This document shows positions 12,131 to 20,990 of a DNA stretch of 40,503 bases, piece after piece. Position 1 is the first letter of the stretch. Each line of letters opens with the position of its first letter. Made by a program: the position numbers and the translations under genes. Origin of the DNA: a virus. The notes beneath the pieces were generated by a model, which did not search any database, was not told where the DNA came from, and worked only from the letters and a program-made list of their open reading frames with translations. Location of the stretch: IMG/VR virus record IMGVR_UViG_3300045912_000375, positions 1-40,503 of that record. One strand, 5' to 3'.

Positions 12131-12505
12131 CTAGGCCGCGAACTCCGCGCCGTTCTGCCAGTTCACCCACATTCCCTCCTGGCGCAAGTTCGGCTCGTTG
12201 TGTATCTCGAACAGACGCACGCCCCTGTCCCAATAGCGGCGCAGTTCATGTTCCCAGTCGCGCGCCGCCTGCCCCCCGGACACGCGCCGTTCGCCCAGGC
12301 CGCCGATGTACAGCCGCGCCAGGATGAGCACATCCTGGCCCAGCACGGCGCGGTAGCGATCCACGTCTTCGACCGGGTTCGCGCCGACCATTGTCTTGAT
12401 CGCTTCGATGCGCGCCACTTTCGCCGCTTCCAGGTCGGCGGCAGTGGCCCCGCCGCTGGCGACGTTGTGCAGTCCCGCCAGGCAGACGGTCGGATAACTA
12501 GCCAC
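12131..12505 (-). CDS. Lysin, N-terminal part ending at an in-frame amber codon
   Basis: 124 aa from the ATG at 12505, followed by TAG and then more than 380 open codons in the same frame (to 10973). It contains the first half of a clan-A glycosidase-like barrel: I-H-N-E-P-N with the presumed acid/base Glu104 lies before the stop, while the nucleophile-like T-E lies after it. The fragment alone should therefore be inactive. The amber codon is one base from TGG, CAG or GAG. It may be a nonsense mutation, an assembly variant or a readthrough site. TAG serves as a normal stop in several other genes here, so global recoding is unlikely. Confidence 0.7.
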   Translation of the reverse strand: MASYPTVCLAGLHNVASGGATAADLEAAKVARIEAIKTMVGANPVEDVDRYRAVLGQDVLILARLYIGGLGERRVSGGQAARDWEHELRRYWDRGVRLFEIHNEPNLRQEGMWVNWQNGAEFAA

Positions 12506-14765
12506 GCATCTTCTCCCGAATCGCGTTCACCCCGGCCAGCGCCGCCCCCGCCGCCGCTTCGATGGCGTCCAACTCCGCGCTGATGTCCGGCAGTTCGCCC
12601 ACCGGCGGCGGCGGCTCGTCATCCGGCGGCGGGGGCGGCGGCTCCGGCTCCCCGTCCAGCCGCACCAGCGTCACGGCGTCCACGAACCAGCCGTTGTTCT
12701 TGAAGCCCCACTTGCCGACCAACTCGAAGCCGATCTCCGCCGTGCCGCCGCCGTGCTGCGCTTCCACGTCCACATTCGTCCACGCGCCGAACGGCGTCTG
12801 CCGCCCGTCCACCAGCCGATCCGCGGCGGCGAACCAGACGCGCAGGATTGTGCCTTCGTAGAAGTCCGGCGAAGGCGGCCCCGGCCGCCGGTCGTTGTTG
12901 TCGTAGTGATCGGGGAATACCGGGACGGTCAGGCGGTAGCGCCCCGGGGGCAGCGTCAACGTCTGCGCGAATGCCGCGCTGGTCGGCGCCCAGCCCTTGA
13001 ATATCTTCAGGCAGCGCCGGCCGTGCCGCACCAGGTGCGCCTCGGGCAGGTTGTCCGGGTGCGTCTTGATGACGATCTCCGGCTGCGCCCATTCCGCGTC
13101 CTGCTTATTCAGGCGCGGCATCCCCGGCCGGGCGTAGCCCTTCAGCGTCCAGCCCGGCGGCAACACGCCGGATACGTCGCCCGGCGGCGACAGGAACGGC
13201 GTGTCCTCGAATGACCAGTTCGCCAGCAGGTTCCCGGCCGGGTCTACGGCCGGCGGCGGGACCGGCGGCGGCGGCGGTTCTACCGGGGGCGGCTCCGGTT
13301 GCGCGGATGGCGGCAGGTCGAAATTCGGAACCGGCTTGCCGTCCCGCACGGCCACCTCCAGGCGGTTTAGAAGCGTCGGCGTCCCGCCATTTTTTACATA
13401 TTCCACATAGCCATGCGACGGCTCGGTCGCGGCCCACAGCGCCGCGCCGTTCACTGCATTGCGCTCGATCTTGAACACCCATGTCCTGACACGGTCGTTC
13501 CAGGAATACGAGACCGCCTTGACGAACCCGCCGCCGAGCCACTCCAGCACCGCATCGTGCCCGTCGCCGCGCTTGAGATAGCCGGTATCCAGGCTCGGCG
13601 CGCGGTAAATGTGATGGCCCGCGCCGTCATGGTGCGCCAGACGCAGTTCGATGTTGCGGTTGTCCTGATCGCCCGGCGGGTTGACAGTGTAGAGTTGCAG
13701 GCGCGTTTCGTCGGCATAGCCGGTTTGACGGCCATCGTCGGGGGTGATGAGGTAATACGTCTTGTCACTGCCGCTGAGCGTGTGCGGGCCGTTGATCACG
13801 GTTGCCAGCGCGCCGCCGGGCAAGTCATACAATGTCTCGCGCTGCACATTAAGCACTGGGCAGTTGCGCGTGGTCTGCACCCGGTCGCCTGGCTTGAACT
13901 TGCTCATGTTTCCATCTCCAGAATCGTCTACTACGCTGCGCTGTTCCGCGATGTACTGCGCCATCATCCCAACCACCGGCTGCCCGGCGATGTCGAACGG
14001 CTGCCAGGCCGGATCGTTGTTGTGACCTTCGGTAAAGACGTAGAACGAATGAAACCAGGAGAACTTGCGCGCCTCGGCGTCGTAGGCGCGCATCAAGTCC
14101 AAGTAGGCTCGATCCGGGTCGGGCTTGCCCGCCCGCCAGCGCGCGTCACGAAACGGCCCCAGCGCGCCGTCCAGTCCCCATTCAGTGATGACTAAGCGCG
14201 GCAGCGACACATTCTGCCAGCGCAGCCACTCGTAGACCTTCAGGCAGCGGCCCAGGTTCCAGCCGTCGATCTCGTAGCCGTACTCGTGCAGACCAAGCAG
14301 ATGGCCGCGTTCGCCCGCGTAGCGCAGCGCCGGCAGGAACGCATCCCAGGTTCCGTTTTCATGCGGCAGCGGCGGACGGCCCGTGCTCCAGTTGCCGATA
14401 CACGCGCGGTAGCCGCGCTCCTCCATCAGCCGCATCCGCTCGATCTCGAACGCGGCGTACCATGCGCCCGCGCCTGCGTCCCAGACGCTCGGCTCGTTCG
14501 GCCCCAGGATGACTGCGCCCGGCGGCACGTGCTGCAAATGCGGCCACTGCACGTCCACCCAGCGGCGCGCCGCGTCCGCGCCGCTCATGTTCGGCCGCCA
14601 ATCGTGTGCGGGGTCGCCGCGTTCCACCCAGCGCCACAGCGTCAGGAACGGCGCGGGGATGGCCGGCGGGTTGGCGTTGACCCACAGTCCGCCCACTGCG
14701 CCCGCGTCGATCAGGCTCTGGCTCGGCCCGCGCCCAAGCCCGTGACTGGACAATTTACTCGGCAT
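12498..14765 (-). CDS. Large virion-associated glycosidase-like protein with Pro-rich linker and carbohydrate-binding-like domain
   Basis: 755 aa. Residues 1-285 resemble a clan-A glycoside hydrolase barrel: L-G-P-N-E-P-S-V (acid/base Glu) and V-I-T-E-W-G-L-D (nucleophile Glu), with L-G-L-H-E-Y-G between. An S-K-F-K-P-G-D-R-V-Q-T segment near 290 resembles an SH3-like start, a middle beta-rich domain follows, then a poly-Pro linker near 485-505. The next domain (N-L-L-A-N-W-S-F-E-D to V-D-A-V-T-L-V-R) resembles a carbohydrate-binding jelly roll, then a second Pro-rich stretch and a helical tail. It could degrade or bind surface polysaccharide during adsorption or lysis. The style is common in Chloroflexota proteins. 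Confidence 0.72.
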   Translation of the reverse strand: MPSKLSSHGLGRGPSQSLIDAGAVGGLWVNANPPAIPAPFLTLWRWVERGDPAHDWRPNMSGADAARRWVDVQWPHLQHVPPGAVILGPNEPSVWDAGAGAWYAAFEIERMRLMEERGYRACIGNWSTGRPPLPHENGTWDAFLPALRYAGERGHLLGLHEYGYEIDGWNLGRCLKVYEWLRWQNVSLPRLVITEWGLDGALGPFRDARWRAGKPDPDRAYLDLMRAYDAEARKFSWFHSFYVFTEGHNNDPAWQPFDIAGQPVVGMMAQYIAEQRSVVDDSGDGNMSKFKPGDRVQTTRNCPVLNVQRETLYDLPGGALATVINGPHTLSGSDKTYYLITPDDGRQTGYADETRLQLYTVNPPGDQDNRNIELRLAHHDGAGHHIYRAPSLDTGYLKRGDGHDAVLEWLGGGFVKAVSYSWNDRVRTWVFKIERNAVNGAALWAATEPSHGYVEYVKNGGTPTLLNRLEVAVRDGKPVPNFDLPPSAQPEPPPVEPPPPPVPPPAVDPAGNLLANWSFEDTPFLSPPGDVSGVLPPGWTLKGYARPGMPRLNKQDAEWAQPEIVIKTHPDNLPEAHLVRHGRRCLKIFKGWAPTSAAFAQTLTLPPGRYRLTVPVFPDHYDNNDRRPGPPSPDFYEGTILRVWFAAADRLVDGRQTPFGAWTNVDVEAQHGGGTAEIGFELVGKWGFKNNGWFVDAVTLVRLDGEPEPPPPPPDDEPPPPVGELPDISAELDAIEAAAGAALAGVNAIREKMRG

Positions 14766-15186
14766 TGTCGCCCAGCTCCCCTACCTGCGCCCGCAGCGCC
14801 ACGATCTCGCGCGCCTGGCTCTCGATGCGCTGCTCCTGCGCCGCGATCTGGTTCATCAGCAGTTCATTCTGCTGCTCCAACTCGCGCACCCGCGCCTGCT
14901 GGCTCTGCGCATCTGCCTGCCACACGCGCACCTGTTGCCGCAGCGCCGTTATCTCCTGCTCCAGGTCGTTCACCCGCGCCAGCAGCCCGGCGCGCTCCAC
15001 TTCGCGGTCGCGCGCCGCCATTGCCTCGGCGATCAACTCGCGCGCTTTCTGCTCCGTCAGCGCCGTCGTGCCGTGCCGCTGCCCGTTGCCATTGTGCCGC
15101 CGCTGAACAATGCCTAAATACGCGAGGATGGCCGTCATCATCACCCCAATCGCGCCGACGATGGCCACGGCGACCTCATTCGACAC
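14755..15186 (-). CDS. Membrane-anchored coiled-coil protein (spanin/Rz-like or tail accessory)
   Basis: 143 aa from GTG 15186. An N-terminal hydrophobic helix (V-A-I-V-G-A-I-G-V-M-M-T-A-I-L-A-Y-L) precedes about 100 residues of heptad-rich coiled coil ending in V-G-E-L-G-D-N. Topology is N-in with a long periplasmic or cytoplasmic coil, as in i-spanins, but a host with a single membrane would not need one. It lies in a cluster with a holin-like protein at 15176 and the lysin genes, which favours a lysis role. Overlaps both neighbours by about 11 bases. Confidence 0.6.
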   Translation of the reverse strand: MSNEVAVAIVGAIGVMMTAILAYLGIVQRRHNGNGQRHGTTALTEQKARELIAEAMAARDREVERAGLLARVNDLEQEITALRQQVRVWQADAQSQQARVRELEQQNELLMNQIAAQEQRIESQAREIVALRAQVGELGDNAE

Positions 15187-15469
15187 CGCGCCCCCGGCGG
15201 CTGAGGATCGTCATGGCGTCGGTCGCTGCCCGCGTCGCCACCGCCAGCAGCAGAAGCGCGCCGGCCGCCGACACCGGCCGGCCCAGACCGAACGCGAGAT
15301 AGGCCAGCACTACCAACTGGAACAGGCGCGCCGGGAGCGCTAGCAGGCGCACGCCCCAGCCGCGCCGCCGCTCGCGCAGCACGAGCAGGGCCAACTCGAT
15401 AGCGCACGCCGCCAGCGCCAGCAGCGGCAGGGCATGCAACAGGGTCGGCGGCCAGTCCAGCGTCGTCAT
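15176..15469 (-). CDS. Holin-like membrane protein, 97 aa
   Basis: Three hydrophobic stretches can be seen: L-L-H-A-L-P-L-L-A-L-A-A-C-A-I-E-L, F-Q-L-V-V-L-A-Y-L-A-F-G and A-A-G-A-L-L-L-L-A-V-A-T-R-A, separated by an Arg-rich loop (R-E-R-R-R-G-W), with a basic C-terminus. Size and three-segment topology fit a class I holin. Overlaps the preceding and following genes, so it is cotranslated with the tail-tip and lysis genes. Confidence 0.62.
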   Translation of the reverse strand: MTTLDWPPTLLHALPLLALAACAIELALLVLRERRRGWGVRLLALPARLFQLVVLAYLAFGLGRPVSAAGALLLLAVATRAATDAMTILSRRGRGVE

Positions 15470-16284
15470 ATCCCGTACAACACCCGCCCCTGCGCGAACA
15501 GGGCTTCCACCGTCTCATCGTGGATGGCGGCTGCGCACAGGCCCGCCAGGCCGACCTTGCCGTCCCAGTAGGTGCTGGGCGTATCCTGCGCCCCGATGCG
15601 CAAGCCGGCCGTCGTGCTATCGAAGATCGTCGCCGGGATGCTGGTCGTGTTCGTAAACTTCCGCAGCCCGGTTGCCGCGCTGCCCACCCACAGATCGAGC
15701 GACGTAGACGGGGTAAACCGCATGGCGATGAAGTACCAGACCCCGGTCGTTACCGAACTTCCGCCGTCGTCAATCAGGGTTAGGTTCGTGCCGTCGGTCG
15801 AAATCACCGCCTGCCAGGTCGGCGTGCCGTTGATGCCCATGTTCCAACAGCGCTGATTGCCGCCGGGCAGGAACCGGCCCATCAGGCGGTTGCCGGTCGT
15901 GACCGTCGCCGCCGCCGGGTTGCACCAGGCGAATTGAAACAGGTCGGTCGTGATGCGGATGCCCGTCTCGACCGTGCGTTGGAGATTGTGCGAACTGGCC
16001 GCCGTGAAATTCAAGTGGGGCACGTCGGGCAGGCCGGCGACCTGCGTCACCCCGGCGGTCGGCGGCCCATTCAGGGTCAGCACGCGCGCCTGGCCCGACA
16101 GGTCAATCACCTGGGCGGTCGCGCTGTTGCCGACGTAGCCGATGTGCGGCGCGATGAGCAGGCGCAGGCCCGGCAGGGCCAGGGCATTGGCGATCAGCCG
16201 GCCCCAGGCGAAGTCGCCCCGGTAGAAGGTCAATAAATCCTGGTTCAGGTTCGCCGCGCGCGGGTTGCGGCTGCGTCCTGCCAT
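15466..16284 (-). CDS. Concanavalin A/LamG-like lectin-fold tail protein
   Basis: 272 aa. An N-terminal phage-specific segment is followed by a beta-rich domain with G-V-W-Y-F-I-A-M-R-F, L-D-L-W-V-G and G-L-R-I-G-A-Q, the strand pattern of LamG/concanavalin-like domains in phage receptor-binding proteins. It ends with E-A-L-F-A-Q-G-R-V-L-Y-G. Such proteins bind host surface glycans. It overlaps the next gene upstream by one base and lies among tail-tip genes. Confidence 0.72.
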   Translation of the reverse strand: MAGRSRNPRAANLNQDLLTFYRGDFAWGRLIANALALPGLRLLIAPHIGYVGNSATAQVIDLSGQARVLTLNGPPTAGVTQVAGLPDVPHLNFTAASSHNLQRTVETGIRITTDLFQFAWCNPAAATVTTGNRLMGRFLPGGNQRCWNMGINGTPTWQAVISTDGTNLTLIDDGGSSVTTGVWYFIAMRFTPSTSLDLWVGSAATGLRKFTNTTSIPATIFDSTTAGLRIGAQDTPSTYWDGKVGLAGLCAAAIHDETVEALFAQGRVLYGI

Positions 16285-16643
16285 CAGTCTGTCACCGTAT
16301 TCACGAATCCGTGCACGATCACCACGTCCGCCGCCGACGCAAACGCGCGGACGATCAAGCCGTTTTGCAGCACCAGGCCGGGCACGACAAGCATCAGCCC
16401 GCTCTCCGGCGGCACAGTCTGCTCGATCAAGTCATCCGGGCTGGTGGTGCCGCCGAACTCAATCGTCAGTTTGCGGGCGGTCGTGTCGCTGTTGACCGCC
16501 CACAGCCAAAGCTCGTCCCACGTGCCCGCCGAGGTGTCGGCCACCGCTGTGTGGATCGTGGTGCCGGCGCTGGCCGTGGCCGCGACCTTGATACCCCGGC
16601 CGCTGGTAGACCCCGAGAGTTTGCGCTTGTAGGCAATAGCCAT
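16284..16643 (-). CDS. Small beta-rich tail protein, 119 aa
   Basis: Starts with M-A-I-A-Y-K-R-K-L-S-G and consists mainly of predicted strands (W-D-E-L-W-L-W-A-V-N-S, L-I-V-R-A-F-A-S-A-A-D-V-V-I-V-H-G). The pattern is typical of small phage tail or head accessory proteins of jelly-roll type. No catalytic motif. Position between the lectin-like and large tail proteins suggests a tail-tip component. Confidence 0.65.
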   Translation of the reverse strand: MAIAYKRKLSGSTSGRGIKVAATASAGTTIHTAVADTSAGTWDELWLWAVNSDTTARKLTIEFGGTTSPDDLIEQTVPPESGLMLVVPGLVLQNGLIVRAFASAADVVIVHGFVNTVTD

Positions 16644-16644
16644 T

Positions 16645-17961
16645 TCAGGTCATCACCTGCTGCAAAAGGAAGTCCGGATGAGTCACGTGCTTTGCGCTCG
16701 CCGCCCACTCCGCCGTCAGCGCGTGCTCCGGCGAGCCGGCCCGCACCCGCGCCCAGCGCGCGTTAACGCCGTAACTGATCACGCCGATGCTGCCCGGCCC
16801 GTGCGTGTCGTCGTCCACCGCGATCTTGAGATGCACCGCCTCAAAGTGGTTGCCGGGCGTGCTGCGCGCATAGGCCCGCAGCGTCACCGTCCCGTCCGCT
16901 GCCACGTCGCGCGTCAGACCGAGATAGTAGACCGTGTTCGGCGCGCAGACGTAGGCCGCGCTGCCGATCTCCGTGTCCACCCCGCCGCTGCGCTCGTACA
17001 ACTTCACCGCGTCGTTGGCCGTGTCCAGCGCCAGCACATAGCCGTTGTTGCCGTCCTGAGCGCAGAACAGCAGGCCCGCCGCCCCGTCCTCGCGCAGCAA
17101 TACCGCCGCCGCGTAGTGGCTGCGCGCCGTGTAGTCGCCCTGCCGAATAGCAACGTACACTTCGGTCGCGTGGCTCTTCAACTGCGCCAGGGCATACGCC
17201 TGACCGGGCATGTCCTGGAGGATCGTCCAGTGGACGCCGTTGCCGTCCGCGTCCGTGAAGCGCCAGCGCCCGCCGGTCGCATTCGGCACGTCCGGGTCGA
17301 GCGGGTCGGCCTTGACGATTTGCAGGTTGTCGATTACTCCCCACCGAGGATCGAAAACATCCTCCACCTGATAAGACGCAGCAACAACAAGAGCATCGAC
17401 TTGAGTCCAATCGAAAAATAAGTCATTGAACAATGATCTCTTTATGGCTATGAAATTCGGCCCGGAGGACCACGCTCCTGATCCACCAGCGCTATAAAGT
17501 GCTATTTCATTTGGAACATCTTTAAATGACACAGCGGTATTCAAGTCGGGCGCGTCTCGGAGGTATAGATAGAACACTAAAAAATCGTCATCGGTAAATC
17601 GTCCCTCGCTATCTAGATCAACTGGCGGATCAAATTTAGCTTGGAATGACACTGCACCTGTTCCGCCGCCGCTGCCTTGTTCTACTCTACGATTTCCGTA
17701 GAAACCCTCCACATGATATTCGCTGTTTGCATTGTAGTTAAACCATTCGCTTGGAATGTCAGCGGTAGATATTGTTAGCCACTTCAGCGCCGTGCTGGCG
17801 TTCTGCGCCAACTCCGGGCCACCCAAGTCGGCGAAGTCGTCCTGCACCGTGTCTACCCGCGCCGCCGCGTCCGCCGCGCGCGAACCTGCCACGCGCCCCA
17901 ACTGCCGCAGCACGCGCAGCTTCTCGTCTATCGTCCAAATTTTCCCCGACTGTGGCGGCAT
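16645..17961 (-). CDS. Tail-tip/receptor-binding-like protein with an AT-rich inserted domain
   Basis: 438 aa from ATG 17961, five bases after the upstream stop; extending upstream to 18060 would overlap that gene. Residues about 1-58 form a helical base. Residues about 60-207 (a beta-rich domain with F-Y-G-N-R-R-V-E-Q-G-S-G-G-G-T and D-D-D-F-L-V-F-Y-L-Y-L-R-D) are encoded by DNA at roughly 17340-17785 that is clearly poorer in GC than both flanks. The C-terminal 230 residues resemble a LamG-like sandwich (N-G-Y-V-L-A-L-D, V-K-L-Y-E-R). This looks like mosaic exchange of a host-recognition domain. Confidence 0.7.
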   Translation of the reverse strand: MPPQSGKIWTIDEKLRVLRQLGRVAGSRAADAAARVDTVQDDFADLGGPELAQNASTALKWLTISTADIPSEWFNYNANSEYHVEGFYGNRRVEQGSGGGTGAVSFQAKFDPPVDLDSEGRFTDDDFLVFYLYLRDAPDLNTAVSFKDVPNEIALYSAGGSGAWSSGPNFIAIKRSLFNDLFFDWTQVDALVVAASYQVEDVFDPRWGVIDNLQIVKADPLDPDVPNATGGRWRFTDADGNGVHWTILQDMPGQAYALAQLKSHATEVYVAIRQGDYTARSHYAAAVLLREDGAAGLLFCAQDGNNGYVLALDTANDAVKLYERSGGVDTEIGSAAYVCAPNTVYYLGLTRDVAADGTVTLRAYARSTPGNHFEAVHLKIAVDDDTHGPGSIGVISYGVNARWARVRAGSPEHALTAEWAASAKHVTHPDFLLQQVMT

Positions 17962-17966
17962 GGTCG

Positions 17967-19553
17967 TCAGTCCGTGGGATACCCCAGCGTGGCGTTGATG
18001 GTGAAGTCGCGCCAGTCCTGCTGGCCGCGCGCGCGCGGCCGCCACTGCCCGCCCGCGCACTCCGCTTCCTCAACGAATGTCCGCACCGGGCCGCCCGTCA
18101 CCGGGTCGAATGCCAGCGGGTCGCCGTCGCGCACCCACATGCCCACCGGGCAGGTCGTCGCGTCCACCTCGCGGCGGTTCGCGTCCAGCAGCCGCCCGTC
18201 CGGCAGGTACACGAAGTCGCCGGCGGCCGTCGCGGCCGGCTCCGGCCGGATGCGCACGCGCCTGTCCGGGCGCACTTCGACCAGCACGCGCCGCTGGTTG
18301 GTCGTGCCCGCCTTGATCAGCAGCTGCAATTCGTCCAGCGCGTTCTGATCCGGCTCTCTGTCCGTGGTGAACTCGATCCCGCTCGCCGCTTCCACGTCAT
18401 ACCCCGTGATGAACTCGCCCATCGTCGTCGCGATCAGCCCGATCAACTCCGTGCTGTCCAGGATGTCCCACAGCGCGAACCCGATGTCGGCGTTCGGCGA
18501 CCGCGAGCGGAATGTGTTCTCGCCCGCGCGCTGATACAGCAGCGTCCCGCCGGTGTAGCCCATGCCCTCGTCGGCGGCGACTTCCACCCCGCCCGACCAG
18601 CCGCCGCGCCCGTACCCGGCCCAATACGTTGTGCTCGTGTTCGCCGTCTGCTGGCTGGAGAACAGGAACGGCAGCCACGAGAACTCTTCCGAGATCGTGC
18701 TTGGATGCCGCCGCGCCGATACCGCGATGCTGGTCGTCGGCGTGGCTCCGCTGCGGAACCGAGCGTCCACCCCGACGCTGCTCAGCGCGTCCGGCGCGGC
18801 GGTGCGCCGCATGTAGAACGCCATGATACGGAACGTAACCGTCGCCGGCACGGTGAACGACTGGTAGACCGCGGTCGCCGCGATATCCTGCGTCCCGTCC
18901 GATGCTTTGATAAACAGCGGCATGAGCGCGGCTGGGTTCTCGAACTGATACCCCGCCCGCACGAGCGAGAACCGCTCCAGGTGCCGCCAACCCAGCGTGT
19001 TCCACCAGCCCCGGCACAGCAGGCGCCCGCCGCGTTCGCCCGCGCTGCCCGGCAGCCACTCGCGCTGCGGGTTCTGCAACCGCGCCAGTTCGCTGTCGCG
19101 GTAGTTCTGCGCGCTGCCCGCCGTTGCCTTCGCCATGTGCAGCATGAGCTCGCGCCGCCCGTAGCCGTTCGGGTCCACGCCCGCGCCATATACGCTCCAG
19201 CCGGTGCTGTCCACCTTGCCCGCTTCGTCGCCGTACTCGTGCGCATAGTCCACGCGCACGCGGTTGTACAACCCGGCCAGCGTCACGCTCTCGACCATGC
19301 TGCGCGCCCGCCATTCGGCCGTCTCGACGTAGCCCCACCAGACCGGTTCGCCCTTGTCGTTGTAAATCACCACCGGGCAGCGCAATAGCCCCGCCAGGTG
19401 GCGCAGTTCCGCCGGCGAACCCATGACGATGATCTCGGCCGTATGCGGGCCGCCGACGGCGCGGTGCGAGTAACGCCCGGCCGTGAAACGCAGGCCGCCC
19501 GGCACGTCGGCCGGCCCTGCCGCAAAGTTGCGCCTGCCGATGAAGACCTGCAC
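17967..19553 (-). CDS. Large tail protein (baseplate/tail-tip, Tal-like)
   Basis: 528 aa. It begins M-Q-V-F-I-G-R-R and includes P-V-V-I-Y-N-D-K-G-E-P-V-W-W-G-Y-V-E-T, the kind of segment seen in siphovirus tail-tip proteins with a gp27-like hub: a statement that a field is displaced, then a beta-barrel with W-G-Y-V. The C-terminal part (V-L-V-E-V-R-P-D-R-R-V-R-I-R-P) also fits such hubs. It directly follows the distal tail-like gene. Role inferred from position and pattern; it presumably links the tail tube to the receptor-binding proteins. Confidence 0.68.
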   Translation of the reverse strand: MQVFIGRRNFAAGPADVPGGLRFTAGRYSHRAVGGPHTAEIIVMGSPAELRHLAGLLRCPVVIYNDKGEPVWWGYVETAEWRARSMVESVTLAGLYNRVRVDYAHEYGDEAGKVDSTGWSVYGAGVDPNGYGRRELMLHMAKATAGSAQNYRDSELARLQNPQREWLPGSAGERGGRLLCRGWWNTLGWRHLERFSLVRAGYQFENPAALMPLFIKASDGTQDIAATAVYQSFTVPATVTFRIMAFYMRRTAAPDALSSVGVDARFRSGATPTTSIAVSARRHPSTISEEFSWLPFLFSSQQTANTSTTYWAGYGRGGWSGGVEVAADEGMGYTGGTLLYQRAGENTFRSRSPNADIGFALWDILDSTELIGLIATTMGEFITGYDVEAASGIEFTTDREPDQNALDELQLLIKAGTTNQRRVLVEVRPDRRVRIRPEPAATAAGDFVYLPDGRLLDANRREVDATTCPVGMWVRDGDPLAFDPVTGGPVRTFVEEAECAGGQWRPRARGQQDWRDFTINATLGYPTD

Positions 19554-20990
19554 TCACAGCCCCCGCCTGCGCGGGCGGTAAAACACCCGCACCGTCGCCG
19601 CGCGCGCGATATCCGCCGCGTTGTCGGTCGTGTCCCACCAGAAATGCAGCTTCTGGTCAACGCCCGGCCACAACATGAACGGCATGGCGTTGTGCGCTCC
19701 AGCCCAATAGTCCGGGACCCAGTCGCCGCCGGCGCGCGTCCCGGCCCGCAGGCGCGGCCAGTCGTCCAGCCCGTCCAGCAGCAGCGTCGCGTTGGCGGCC
19801 AGGCCGAAGGAAGTCTTCGGCTCGGCCCGCACGTAGCCGCCCGCGCCCAGCTCGTCTATGCTGTCCTGCACCGGCAGCAGCGCCAGGAAGTCCAAACTGA
19901 ACGTGCCGCCCGCCGCGCGTTCGGCCGTCAGTTCCAGCGTCAGCGCCGCCGCGTCCTCGCCGGCCGGGATCGTCTCGGGCGGTATCTGGATCGTCTCAGA
20001 GCCGACGACTTGCAGCACCCGCGCCGTATCGCCGGTGTAGCGGTGCGGCTGCTGCCACAGCGTCAGGCTGTTGGAGACGAGCCGCAGGCGCAGGAACGTC
20101 GAGGCCGGCAGCAGCGCCGCCGCCCGCACGCGGATCAGCGCCAGGTAGTGCCCGCCGGCCAGCGCGTCCACGTCCGCCGCCGACAGCGGCCAGGAGAACG
20201 CAGCCGCCTCGCTGTTCGTCAGCGTGTAACTGGCATACTCGCCGCCGCTGTTGCCCGCTTCGGCGCTGCCGGTCTTGCCGGTCGCGTCTTCAGCCTCAAA
20301 TACCAGCGGCGCGTTGTCCACATCGCCCAGCGCGTGATGAGCCGCGTACACATAGCGCACGCGCGGCGTGCCGGCGGTGGCGTTGGTGAACTCGACCCGC
20401 GCCGGCGCAGGCAGGTCGCCGGTCACGTCCGCCGCCGCGATCTTGACCCAGTTCGTGTTCACGGCCGGGGCTGTTCCAACGCCGTCGGCGCAGTTGAATA
20501 TCGCCAGGCCGCCGGTCGTCGCCACGCCGGACGTAGTGACGTTGGCATTGCACAGCGGCAGCTCGGACTCGCTGTCCGCTTCCCAATAGTTGGCGCGCGT
20601 CCAGGTGATGGTCGCCAGCAGCGCGTCCTGCTGCCAGCCGCGTCCGAGCGTGAACCCGTGCAGTTCGATCTGCCCGTCCAGCAGCGGCGACCGGAATGCC
20701 GCGTGCGAGCCGCTGCGTTTCCATTCCACGTAGGCCCGCTCGGTGCGCCCGCCGCTGGCCCCAAACCGTTTCGCCCACTCAAACAGATTCGTCTTCTCGC
20801 CGGCGGCGTCCAGGTGATCGAAGATATCCTTGCTCGTGACGTTCAGCCGCCGCACTTCCAATGACTCGGTGGTCGTCGCATTGCCGGCCGGGCCGGACAC
20901 GCCCCAGCCGATCACCTGCTCCGGCGCGCTCGTCAGTGCAACGTTCAGGCTGCCGCAGACGATACGCAGCGTCCACGCCGGGGTCGTCAT
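19554..20990 (-). CDS. Distal tail-like structural protein
   Basis: 478 aa, next to the tape measure gene, where siphoviruses usually encode the distal tail protein. The first 130 residues could be the N-terminal belt domain (L-E-V-R-R-L-N-V-T-S-K-D, T-W-T-R-A-N-Y-W-E). The centre is an inserted beta-rich domain (Y-V-Y-A-A-H-H-A-L-G, L-A-L-I-R-V-R-A-A-A), and the end has V-R-V-F-Y-R-P-R-R-R. It overlaps the tape measure stop by 4 bases. Larger than a minimal Dit, in keeping with evolved Dits carrying carbohydrate-binding insertions. Confidence 0.66.
   Translation of the reverse strand: MTTPAWTLRIVCGSLNVALTSAPEQVIGWGVSGPAGNATTTESLEVRRLNVTSKDIFDHLDAAGEKTNLFEWAKRFGASGGRTERAYVEWKRSGSHAAFRSPLLDGQIELHGFTLGRGWQQDALLATITWTRANYWEADSESELPLCNANVTTSGVATTGGLAIFNCADGVGTAPAVNTNWVKIAAADVTGDLPAPARVEFTNATAGTPRVRYVYAAHHALGDVDNAPLVFEAEDATGKTGSAEAGNSGGEYASYTLTNSEAAAFSWPLSAADVDALAGGHYLALIRVRAAALLPASTFLRLRLVSNSLTLWQQPHRYTGDTARVLQVVGSETIQIPPETIPAGEDAAALTLELTAERAAGGTFSLDFLALLPVQDSIDELGAGGYVRAEPKTSFGLAANATLLLDGLDDWPRLRAGTRAGGDWVPDYWAGAHNAMPFMLWPGVDQKLHFWWDTTDNAADIARAATVRVFYRPRRRGL

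Noticed and set aside
12131-12133. Genome-wide reassignment of TAG to an amino acid
   Set aside because: TAG ends several genes at expected positions with overlapping downstream starts (3411-4070, 4060-5043, 7572-8087, 8947-9231, 36895-37386), so only this single codon is unusual.
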